From positions 103,944 to 167,943 of the forward strand of contig CAVRLX010000020.1 of assembly GCA_963721725.1 (NCBI GenBank): a stretch of DNA of 64,000 nt, read 5' to 3'. The DNA comes from RI-153 sp963721725 (GTDB lineage: Bacteria > Chloroflexota > Anaerolineae > Caldilineales > Caldilineaceae). How positions within the stretch are numbered: the stretch's first letter is position 1; each line of letters starts with the position of its first letter. The notes beneath the pieces are model-generated. The model was not told the DNA's origin, ran no database searches, and saw nothing but the letters and a program-made list of their open reading frames with translations. The position numbers and the translations under genes are program-made. Below, in pieces: positions 16,271 to 23,364 of the stretch.

Positions 16271-17689
16271 ATGCGAAAGTTTCAAAGGAAGTGGGCCAAA
16301 CCGGCGCACCAAGCTGTGATCTTATTGCTCTGTTTGGGAATCTGGCTAGGAAGCACACCTGTGCAAGCCCAGGAAACAACACCCCAGCGTGATGACGGTG
16401 TAGCGGCTCCGGCCTGGCTGGAGCCGCGCGGCCTGAATGTAGTTGATCTGGTGGGGCTGGTCCCAGAAGCACACCTGCGCGATGCCATTCTTAGCTATAA
16501 CGGCGCGGGCATTTTGCAATATGTGTCGGGGCAGCGTTCAGGCAGCACGGTCACGCTTCAGGTGAAAGCGTCTCCGCAGTATTGGAGTGGCAATACCCAC
16601 ATCGGCTGTCCGGGGCAACAGGCCGACTTTGACCAATGGCCGTCGCCTGTGCCCGCGGGGACGGTACGGGTCTATGCCGCGGGCAAGGATATTACCTCGT
16701 CGGCGGGCTACCTGGAATACTGGGCCACAGGGCAGATCTGGCCGGAGCGCAACCCCTATGGCAACCCGGCACAGCGCTATGGCAAACAGGGCACAAGTCA
16801 ATTCACCTTTAGCGGTGGGGCGTTGCAATTGCCCGCCAACGCGGGCTGTATTCTCTCGCTGCGCGGCATTCACGAAAATTTAACGGCTACCTTCACCTAT
16901 CAGACTATCAACCCAATTGTGGCGCACCACCTGGGCAGCCAGACTTATCAGTTTCACTCGTACATTGGGCCGGGTGGGGCGGGGCGGCTCGATTCCTTGC
17001 GCCAGCAGATGCAAGCGCGCTGGCCGCATCGCCACGATAAGTTTCCGATTACGCCCCCTGCCGAGGCCGATTATGCTCTGGTGATCTTTCCACCCTCGCC
17101 TGTAACTGTGGGACCGTGGACCGAGGTTGACCGTAATTTCCCGCAGCCATCGGGCGGAACCTATCGGCTATCGGGGCCAGTGAATAATGTGCTTTCGGTG
17201 GATCATATTAACAGCATGGGGCTACCGATTCGCGGCCAGTGGCAGGACGCTGACCAAGCGCCGGGGACAAGCTTTTTGCCCTTTTTCAACAATGCCGCCA
17301 TCCTGGCTTCGCCTGAATATTTCTTGCCACCCGGTGTGCCCTATCACCCCTGTATGACCAACGGCGGTTGTTCCAACGCTATTTTAGAGCAGGTCTACTC
17401 CGCGACCGCACCCATGACGATCCATTATTACAAAGTGGAACGTACCCAGAGTGGCCTGACCCGCATCCCGCTCAAACAGGTTGGCCCGGCTTGGTCAGGG
17501 GCGCGTACGGCCCAGACAACAGTTGATCATCGCTTTGCGCCAACGGCAAAAAAAGAGAGCAAGATATACTTGCCTTTTGTCATACGCTACATTCCGCCCC
17601 CGGCGCCCGAACCCGACAACCCCAACGGCTGTCCTTGTGGATGGTTCGATGATCTTGGGCGCATGTTTGACTATATCCCGCCGCAATAA
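16271..17689 (+). CDS. Secreted protein of unknown function with IYLPFVIR motif
   Basis: This 472-residue protein has a clear signal peptide (basic start, hydrophobic core about residues 15-30, cleavage near VQAQE). The body is rich in Gly, Pro and aromatic residues with predicted beta strands. It contains two Cys near GCSNAI/YHPCMT and a C-terminal CPCGWFDD. About 40 residues before its end it has KIYLPFVIRYIPPPAPEP, the motif seen near the end of other exported proteins here. No catalytic signature or named domain is visible. A ribosome site (GAGAAAAAG) precedes ATG 16271. It is followed by an exceptionally strong terminator. Confidence 0.65.
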   Translation: MRKFQRKWAKPAHQAVILLLCLGIWLGSTPVQAQETTPQRDDGVAAPAWLEPRGLNVVDLVGLVPEAHLRDAILSYNGAGILQYVSGQRSGSTVTLQVKASPQYWSGNTHIGCPGQQADFDQWPSPVPAGTVRVYAAGKDITSSAGYLEYWATGQIWPERNPYGNPAQRYGKQGTSQFTFSGGALQLPANAGCILSLRGIHENLTATFTYQTINPIVAHHLGSQTYQFHSYIGPGGAGRLDSLRQQMQARWPHRHDKFPITPPAEADYALVIFPPSPVTVGPWTEVDRNFPQPSGGTYRLSGPVNNVLSVDHINSMGLPIRGQWQDADQAPGTSFLPFFNNAAILASPEYFLPPGVPYHPCMTNGGCSNAILEQVYSATAPMTIHYYKVERTQSGLTRIPLKQVGPAWSGARTAQTTVDHRFAPTAKKESKIYLPFVIRYIPPPAPEPDNPNGCPCGWFDDLGRMFDYIPPQ

Positions 17690-17691
17690 AA

Positions 17692-17741
17692 GTGGGGATT
17701 GGCTATGGGCTGGGATGTCCCAGCCCATAGCCAATCCCCAC
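17692..17741. terminator. Very long perfect terminator hairpin
   Basis: A 24-bp perfect stem from GTGGGGATTGG to CCAATCCCCAC with a 2-nt gap at the loop. It has a short A-run before and GTTTTAT after, and lies between convergent genes. Confidence 0.8.
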
Positions 17742-17748
17742 GTTTTAT

Positions 17749-17804
17749 ACTCCGCAGCAGCACACAAGGACATGGTTCAAAGGGCCGAATATGGTCCTTT
17801 GTGT
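17749..17804 (+). repeat. Dispersed palindromic repeat, family 1, copy B
   Basis: It has TATACTCCGCAGCAGCACAC, AAGGACATGGTTCAAAG and ATGGTCCTTTGTGT. Its outer arms are the most complementary of the four copies (ACACAAGGACCAT-like against ATGGTCCTTTGTGT). It lies between the terminator and the aminotransferase stop. Confidence 0.7.
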
Positions 17805-17809
17805 ATAAC

Positions 17810-19051
17810 TCACACCCGGTCGATCACGGCTAAACAGCGGTCGATCTCCTCTAGCGTGTTGTAGTGGGCGAGGCCGAGGCGCAAAAAGCCGCCGCTCTCC
17901 TCAACGCCCATGCGCTCGCTAATGCTCAGCGCATAAAAGTTCCCGTTCCAGGCGAAGATATTCTCTGCGGCCAGTGCCAGCGCCAGTTGTTCGGGCGTAG
18001 TGCCGCTTTTGCGAATTACCACAGTGGCAACGCGCTGCTCCCAATCGGCGCGGTCGGTGAGGCCATAGATACGCACACCAGCAATGCTCTGTAACCCTGT
18101 AATCAGCCGTTCGACTAACATTTGCTCATAGGTGTGGATCACCTCCCAGGCGGCCATCAACTTGGTGCGACGGCTGTCGCCATCCCGTGCGCTGCCATAG
18201 ACTACGCCGATCCCGGAAAGGTAGTTGACCGCCGCCGTGACCCCCGCCATGGCTTCGTGATTTTGCGTACCGGTTTCCCACTTGCCCGGCGGTCGATTGT
18301 CGGCGGGGCGCACTTTATAGGCTTCGAGCCGTTCCAAATGTTCGCGCTTGCCATAGAGATGACCCGCATGGGGGCCAAAGAATTTATAGGCCGAGCAGGC
18401 CAGGAAGTCACAATCCAGGGCGCGCACATCAATCAGGCCGTGGGGGGCATACTGCACGGCGTCAATAAAGGTCAGCGCGCCCGCTTCGCGTGCCCAACGG
18501 CAGATGGTCGCCACATCGTTGATCGTGCCCGTGGCGTTGCTGGCATAGCCCACCGCCACCAATTTCGTGCGCCGTGTGATCTTCTGGCGCATGTCTTCCA
18601 TGTCCAGCGTGCCGGTTTCCACATCAATGTCCACCCATTGCACCTGCGCCCCCAGATCCTCGGCAGCCATCACCCAGGGCATCACATTGGCGTCGTGATC
18701 CAGCCGCGTGACCACGATTTCATCGCGTGGGCGAAACTCCGTCGCCAGCGAGCGGCTGAGGTGAAAGGTCAAACTGGTCATGTTATTGCCAAAGATCACC
18801 TCGTCGGCGGCACAGCCCAGCAGATCGGCCATGGCGTTGTGCGCTTCGGCGATCACGGCATCGGTGCGGTGGCTGGTCTCGAAGACGCCGTGGGTGTTGG
18901 CGTTGCGACGGATCATGTAATCGGTCATGGCCTCGATGACGCTGCCGTGGACCTGCGTGCCGCCGGGGTTGTCAAAGAAGATGGCCGGGCGACCGTTAAA
19001 CTGTTCTTGCAGGGCCGGGAAGCCCCGCCGAATCTCACGTGGGTTTAGCAT
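17810..19051 (-). CDS. Class V aminotransferase, cysteine-desulfurase-like protein
   Basis: This 413-residue PLP enzyme has FFDNPGGTQVHGSVIEAM, NNMTSLTFHLSRSLA, RLDHDANVMPW, IDAVQYAPHGLIDV and the Schiff-base lysine in CSAYKFFGPHAG. The pattern fits the cysteine-desulfurase-like group that resembles SufS but is not part of a suf operon. The SufS active-site cysteine loop near the C-terminus is not evident, so sulfur transfer is unproven. No suf or isc neighbours are present. ATG 19051 fits the usual MLNPREIRRGFPALQ start. Confidence 0.75.
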   Translation of the reverse strand: MLNPREIRRGFPALQEQFNGRPAIFFDNPGGTQVHGSVIEAMTDYMIRRNANTHGVFETSHRTDAVIAEAHNAMADLLGCAADEVIFGNNMTSLTFHLSRSLATEFRPRDEIVVTRLDHDANVMPWVMAAEDLGAQVQWVDIDVETGTLDMEDMRQKITRRTKLVAVGYASNATGTINDVATICRWAREAGALTFIDAVQYAPHGLIDVRALDCDFLACSAYKFFGPHAGHLYGKREHLERLEAYKVRPADNRPPGKWETGTQNHEAMAGVTAAVNYLSGIGVVYGSARDGDSRRTKLMAAWEVIHTYEQMLVERLITGLQSIAGVRIYGLTDRADWEQRVATVVIRKSGTTPEQLALALAAENIFAWNGNFYALSISERMGVEESGGFLRLGLAHYNTLEEIDRCLAVIDRV

Positions 19052-19115
19052 AGTCTCCCCAAATCGGTGATGATAGAGTTATTTTCAGTGATATAATGAA
19101 GCCTAAAAGCTATTG

Positions 19116-19185
19116 TATACTCTGCAACAGCACACAAGGACAGTTTTCAAAAAGCAGAAACTCTTCCTTTGAGGCGCTGCTTAGA
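19116..19185 (+). repeat. Dispersed palindromic repeat, family 1, copy C
   Basis: It has TATACTCTGCAACAGCACAC, AAGGACAGTTTTCAAAAAGC and TCTTCCTTTGAGGCGCTG. It lies between the aminotransferase start and the toxin-antitoxin pair. Confidence 0.7.
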
Positions 19186-19211
19186 ATAGCATGAACCGAG
19201 GAGCGAGATCG

Positions 19212-19533
19212 ATGAAATACGCTGTGTTGATCACCAAAGAAGTGCAAAATGGTTACGTGGCCCAGGCGCTGGCCTTTCCCGATATTGTTGTGTGCGGCCA
19301 CGCAGAAACGGCAGTACTGGCGGAAGTTCAGGCGGCCATCGCAGAAAAGCTATCCACCGGGCGGGTGGTCCAGGTCGAGGTTCCCAGCAACGCAGAGAGT
19401 TTCCACCGAGGAGCATCCCTGGCTGCGTTTTGCCGGCATGTTCGCCGATGATCCCGATCGGGAGACTGTGCAAGAGGAGATCGAAAGATATCGACGGGAA
19501 ATTGATGAAAATACAGGAGCACTTGATGCATAA
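19212..19533 (+). CDS. HicB-like antitoxin, interrupted by one frameshift
   Basis: The N-terminal part (MKYAVLITKEVQNGYVAQAL, then AFPDIVVCGHAETAVLAEVQ) is the HicB/UPF0150 fold. The frame breaks at 19398-19404. Removing one base there gives a 106-residue protein continuing EEHPWLRFAGMFADDPD and ending RREIDENTGALDA, whose stop TAA overlaps the ATG of the PIN toxin by one base (TAATG). Such acidic C-terminal tails typically bind the toxin. GAGGAGCGAG lies upstream of ATG 19212. The break is probably a sequencing error, because the toxin frame downstream is intact. Confidence 0.65.
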
Positions 19534-19949
19534 TGCTGTACATTCTCGACACAGATCACGTTACACTCTTGCAGCATAGCCATATACCAGTTGTAGAGAG
19601 AGTAGGACAAGTGGCATCACGGGATTTGGCTGTAACCGTTGTCACTGTCGCAGAACAAATGCAAGGATGGCTGGCTACAATTCGGCGTGCTCGGAATGAA
19701 CAAATGGCGTTACACCCGTTTTATCAACTTCGGCAAACCGTACTTTTTTATCTGACTGTGCAGGTATTGCCCTATACAGAGCAAGCCGTTTCCGAGTTTG
19801 CTCGCCTGCGTCAGCAAAAGATCCGGATCGGCACACAAGATCTGCGCATTGCTGCAATTGCCCTCAGTTTGGGATCAGTGGTCGTCACGCGCAACGCACG
19901 TGATTTTGGACAGGTTCCCGATCTGCGCGTGGAAGATTGGTCTACCTGA
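19533..19949 (+). CDS. PIN-domain (VapC-like) toxin ribonuclease
   Basis: This 138-residue protein starts MLYILDTDHVTLLQ. It has acidic residues in the PIN order: DTD near the N-terminus, the Glu in VVTVAEQMQGW, the Asp in GTQDLRIAAIAL and the end motif VTRNARDFGQVPDLRVEDW. PIN toxins are Mg2+-dependent RNases, often cutting tRNA, and are neutralised by the partner made just before them. The start overlaps the antitoxin stop by one base. Its 3' end overlaps the 3' end of sppA by 8 bp on the other strand. Confidence 0.82.
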   Translation: MLYILDTDHVTLLQHSHIPVVERVGQVASRDLAVTVVTVAEQMQGWLATIRRARNEQMALHPFYQLRQTVLFYLTVQVLPYTEQAVSEFARLRQQKIRIGTQDLRIAAIALSLGSVVVTRNARDFGQVPDLRVEDWST

Positions 19950-21750
19950 TGCGGGGCAAACCATCGGCCCAAAACCAGATGCGCTCGTTTCCCAGCAACG
20001 CTTCCCGATCCCGTCGCACCACAGCCATGATCGTCTCCACCCACACCCGCCGATCCTCGTTCAACCCCAATTTCTGCGCCGAGATGGGCAGTTCCGAGCC
20101 GCCAGCCTCCAAATTCACCACACGCACGCTGCCATCGTTGGGCAATTCGGCCAGACGGCACGCGGTCTCCACTGCCACCCCAAAGTCTCCCACGCTGTCA
20201 ATGAGACCGTGCGCCAGCGCCTGTTTGCCCGTCCACACTTTGCCGCTACAGATGGGATCGAGTTCATCATAGGGAATGTTGCGCCCATCGGCCACGCGCA
20301 TTTTGAACGCTCGGTAGTTTTCTTCCACACTGGCTTCGACCACTCGGCGCGCTTCGCCCTCCCACGGCGTCTGATCGCTGTAGAGATCGGCGTGCTCGCC
20401 GCGGCGCAACGAATAGCGATGGGCCTGAAGTTTGTCGTAGCTGCCTGTGGTCAAGGGCTTGCCAGAGATCACGCCAATGCTGCCTGTGTAGCTGGCAGGC
20501 TGGGCCACAATATGGCGGGCTGGCGTGGCAATGTAATAACCGCCACTGGCGGCCACATCGCCCATATAGACGACCAGCGGCACTTTGCGCGCCAGCAGCG
20601 AGATCTCCCGCCACATGAGATCACTGGCCGCTGCCGAGCCACCCCCAGAGTCTATATGCAGCACTACTGCCGAAAGCCCCACATTGTTCAGCGCCGCGCG
20701 AATTTGTTGTTGCACTGTGCTGCTGCCGATGGTTTTGTCACCCAAGATGGGCAGTTCTACGGGAAAGGTGCGACTTTTGCCTGGCATAATCGAACCGGTT
20801 AACGAGATCACGCCGACAAGGCCGGACGAGCGGCGGCGCGGACGGCGCAACAGATGGCGATGGGCGCGAGCCGCGCTCAGCAAGCGAGCTTCTCGCGCCT
20901 CGCCCTTTTCGTGAACGGTCAACAATCCCGGCAATTGATCTTCGTACCCAATCGCATCAATCAGACCTGCCTCTTGTGCCGCCTCTGCGGTGAGCGGCGC
21001 ACGGTTGATTAACGTTCGCACCGCCTCTGGGGCAAGGCCGCGCCCGTGGGCAATCATCCCCACCAACTCGTCGTAGATACCATCGAGCAGCCAGTTGACT
21101 TGGGCGGCGTTGGCCTCGCTTATGGCCGATTGGCTAAAACGGTCAAAGGCGGTCTTCCACGGCGCAATTTTCACCACGTCAAAGCGAATCCCCGCCAGCG
21201 CCAATGTATCGGCCAGAAAAGTGGGTTCGCTGTGCAGCCCAATCACATTCCAATCTGACTGGGGTGGGGTGATAATACGGTCGGCGGCGGTAGCCAGTGC
21301 ATAAAGACTATTGGTCGTGCTTTCCAAATAGACGATGATTTCTTTGGCTAGAAAATCAGGCTGTGTGCCGTTGATCTCGTGATCCCAACGGCGGAAGCGG
21401 CGGAAAAGATCCGCCACGCTCTGGGCTTGGGCCAGACTAACACTGGCCCCTTTGACCAAAAAGAGCACGCCGCGCAGATCGGGATCCCCCGCCATGACGC
21501 GCAGTGCCGCACTCAGACTCTCCAGCGAAGTGGGCGAAGTGGCAAAGGGCAGGAATGAATAAAACCAGGGCTGTTGGGGCGTGCGTTCGGTCAGCGCGCT
21601 CTCCAACGTAAAGAGCAGATAATCGGGGCGCCGCCGCCGAATCAGCCGGCGGCGCAGGTTGAACATGGCACACAACAGCCGTTGCCAGAGCCGACCAAGC
21701 CAGCCTAGGCCATGACCTATGCCCTTGCCAATAGTTTTGAGCCACATCAT
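19942..21750 (-). CDS. sppA: Signal peptide peptidase SppA (S49 family)
   Basis: This 602-residue protein has the tandem S49 architecture of the long form. The N-terminal repeat carries the candidate general-base lysine in KIAPWKTAFDRFSQS (about residue 200). The C-terminal repeat carries LHIDSGGGSAAASDLMWREI and the nucleophile serine in DVAASGGYYIAT (about residue 401), then TGSIGVISGK. SppA cleaves signal peptide remnants and membrane-embedded segments. A clear N-terminal membrane helix is not seen; instead the first 40 residues are basic (RRRLIRRRRP), so membrane association may be peripheral. Confidence 0.88.
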   Translation of the reverse strand: MMWLKTIGKGIGHGLGWLGRLWQRLLCAMFNLRRRLIRRRRPDYLLFTLESALTERTPQQPWFYSFLPFATSPTSLESLSAALRVMAGDPDLRGVLFLVKGASVSLAQAQSVADLFRRFRRWDHEINGTQPDFLAKEIIVYLESTTNSLYALATAADRIITPPQSDWNVIGLHSEPTFLADTLALAGIRFDVVKIAPWKTAFDRFSQSAISEANAAQVNWLLDGIYDELVGMIAHGRGLAPEAVRTLINRAPLTAEAAQEAGLIDAIGYEDQLPGLLTVHEKGEAREARLLSAARAHRHLLRRPRRRSSGLVGVISLTGSIMPGKSRTFPVELPILGDKTIGSSTVQQQIRAALNNVGLSAVVLHIDSGGGSAAASDLMWREISLLARKVPLVVYMGDVAASGGYYIATPARHIVAQPASYTGSIGVISGKPLTTGSYDKLQAHRYSLRRGEHADLYSDQTPWEGEARRVVEASVEENYRAFKMRVADGRNIPYDELDPICSGKVWTGKQALAHGLIDSVGDFGVAVETACRLAELPNDGSVRVVNLEAGGSELPISAQKLGLNEDRRVWVETIMAVVRRDREALLGNERIWFWADGLPRIR

Positions 21751-21783
21751 TTATTTCCATCCTGACTGCAACGATTCCTCATC

Positions 21784-21820
21784 GGTTAATACTTGGTTAA
21801 TACGTAGCGTGAACTATACC
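21784..21820 (+). promoter_or_regulatory. Direct repeat and possible promoter before the sigma gene
   Basis: GGTTAATAC occurs twice 12 bp apart (21784 and 21795). A TTGGTT / TATACC pair with 16-bp spacing overlaps it. It is about 150 bp before the sigma factor start. A self-recognised ECF promoter is possible but unproven. Confidence 0.3.
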
Positions 21821-21972
21821 CTTTTCTCTCTGGTTCGGACAAAGTCCTTCCCGCAAAAATCCTTTGTGCCTTTAGTTTTTGGGAAAAGTGTGTCAAACTG
21901 CCTGTGGATCGTCTAGCGTCAGTATGCTTTCATCGTATTCTCCCTGCAACTGTTACCGGGAACGAAGGATTT

Positions 21973-22605
21973 ATGGATTCACGCCCAAGCCAACGGCCCA
22001 CCAATGCCGTTTTAATCGATCAATGTCTCCACGGCCAACAAGCTGCCTGGCAAGAATTGATCAAACGTTACGCCAATTTGGTCCACTCTGTGCCCGTGCG
22101 CTATGGCCTCAGCCCGATGGAAGTAGACGACATCGGCCAGGAAGTCTTCCTCATTTTGGCCCAAAGCCTCCATCAAATTGATGATCCCGAACGGCTGCCT
22201 GCCTGGCTTATGACTACCACACGCCGGGTAACTTGGCGCGCCATCCAAAAGCGGCGGCGCGAACAGCCTGGTAACGCCGCAGAATTCACCGAGGAATTCC
22301 ACACTGAAGAAAACAGCGGCACAGGGGCAACCAGCGGGCAACTGTTAAGTTCATCCATGCCTACCATGCAAGAGGTGCTGCAAGAATGGATCCATCAGGA
22401 AGCGCTACAAGCGGGCATGGAGCGATTGGAAGATCGTTGCCGACAGTTGCTCTCTATGCTCTTTCTCGATCCAGAAGAACCCTCGTATGACGAGATCAGC
22501 GCACGCCTGGAGATGCCGCTAGGCAGCATCGGCCCCACACGCAATCGCTGTTTGCGCAAACTGCGCGATATTCTCGCTGGGCTGGGCTTTACTGATCTGC
22601 TCTGA
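21973..22605 (+). CDS. ECF-type RNA polymerase sigma factor
   Basis: This 210-residue protein has sigma region 2 (AWQELIKRYANLVHSVPVRY, then GLSPMEVDDIGQEVFLILAQ) and region 4 (CRQLLSMLFLDPEEPSYDEI, then SARLEMPLGSIGPTRNRCLR) with its helix-turn-helix. The two are joined by a linker of about 50 residues. It has no region 1.1 or 3, the ECF layout. It is followed by a zinc-finger protein and a TPR-CHAT protein on the same strand (gaps of 144 bp and a 4-bp overlap), suggesting a dedicated regulator pair. ATG 21973 has GAACGAAGGA upstream and gives a normal N-terminus. Confidence 0.87.
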   Translation: MDSRPSQRPTNAVLIDQCLHGQQAAWQELIKRYANLVHSVPVRYGLSPMEVDDIGQEVFLILAQSLHQIDDPERLPAWLMTTTRRVTWRAIQKRRREQPGNAAEFTEEFHTEENSGTGATSGQLLSSSMPTMQEVLQEWIHQEALQAGMERLEDRCRQLLSMLFLDPEEPSYDEISARLEMPLGSIGPTRNRCLRKLRDILAGLGFTDLL

Positions 22606-22749
22606 TGTCTCTTACATGGGTTGGGAAATTGCGCGGACAAAATCATCGCAATATGTATTTTTAGACAAAAAGCGCCACTCTATTAGCAGGAGAGAACAGA
22701 CCCGCTTCAACCTTTTCCAGCTTGCCAGCGATTGATAAAAGGGTATCCC

Positions 22750-23364
22750 ATGAACCATCTGTCCGATGCACAACTTTCTGCTCACGTCTTGGACCATATG
22801 CCGTTGTCCGATCTGGCGGCGACTCATTTACAAAGCTGTGACCATTGTCAGCGAGAGTTTCGTGGCTTGGTGGTGTTGAACCAACATCTAGAGGTCGCAC
22901 GGCGCTGCCATGTTTCACCAGGGCAACTTCAACGCTACGCCCAACTCTTTGAACACGTGCAACAGAAGCCCTCCCCGCTGGCCCGGCTGGCCGCCCACGT
23001 GATGTCATTGGCCCAGGATAGCCGCCAGCGTATGGGGTTACAGGGATTACGCAGCGGTGGCAACCAGAGTTATCGTCTGCTCTATTCAGCTTCTGCCGCC
23101 GATGTGGAACTGCTGGTCAAACCCCAAGGCGCGGTCTGCTCGATTGAGGGGGAGGTCTTGCCATTGGACGAAGATCAATGGCGCGCGCCGGTGTTAGTGG
23201 AATTAAGCGCCGCTACACCTGGAGCCGAGGCGCTTGATCTCTCGGCCGAAAGCAACGCCCAAGGTTATTTTCACCTATCCAGTGTAACGCTGGGCTATTA
23301 TGATCTCGTTATTACTCCCAGCGAAGGTCCATTTTTACAGATCAAGGGAATAGATATTACGTGA
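22750..23364 (+). CDS. Soluble zinc-finger anti-sigma-like protein with carboxypeptidase-regulatory-like domain
   Basis: This 204-residue protein has in its N-terminal part the H-x3-C-x2-C zinc motif of ZAS anti-sigma factors (HLQSCDHC, residues 26-33). There is no membrane segment, unlike most ZAS proteins. The region to about 110 is helical. From about 120 it is beta-rich (SIEGEVLPL, APVLVELSAAT, NAQGYFHLSSVTLGYYDLVI), resembling a carboxypeptidase-D regulatory or Ig-like fold. The stop TGA overlaps the GTG start of the CHAT protein (GTGA). Position and zinc motif imply that it binds the upstream sigma factor and is a likely substrate or partner of the CHAT protease. Confidence 0.7.
   Translation: MNHLSDAQLSAHVLDHMPLSDLAATHLQSCDHCQREFRGLVVLNQHLEVARRCHVSPGQLQRYAQLFEHVQQKPSPLARLAAHVMSLAQDSRQRMGLQGLRSGGNQSYRLLYSASAADVELLVKPQGAVCSIEGEVLPLDEDQWRAPVLVELSAATPGAEALDLSAESNAQGYFHLSSVTLGYYDLVITPSEGPFLQIKGIDIT

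Noticed and set aside
18122..19048. A 308-residue plus-strand frame across the class V aminotransferase gene
   Set aside because: It is an antisense shadow of a well-matched PLP enzyme.
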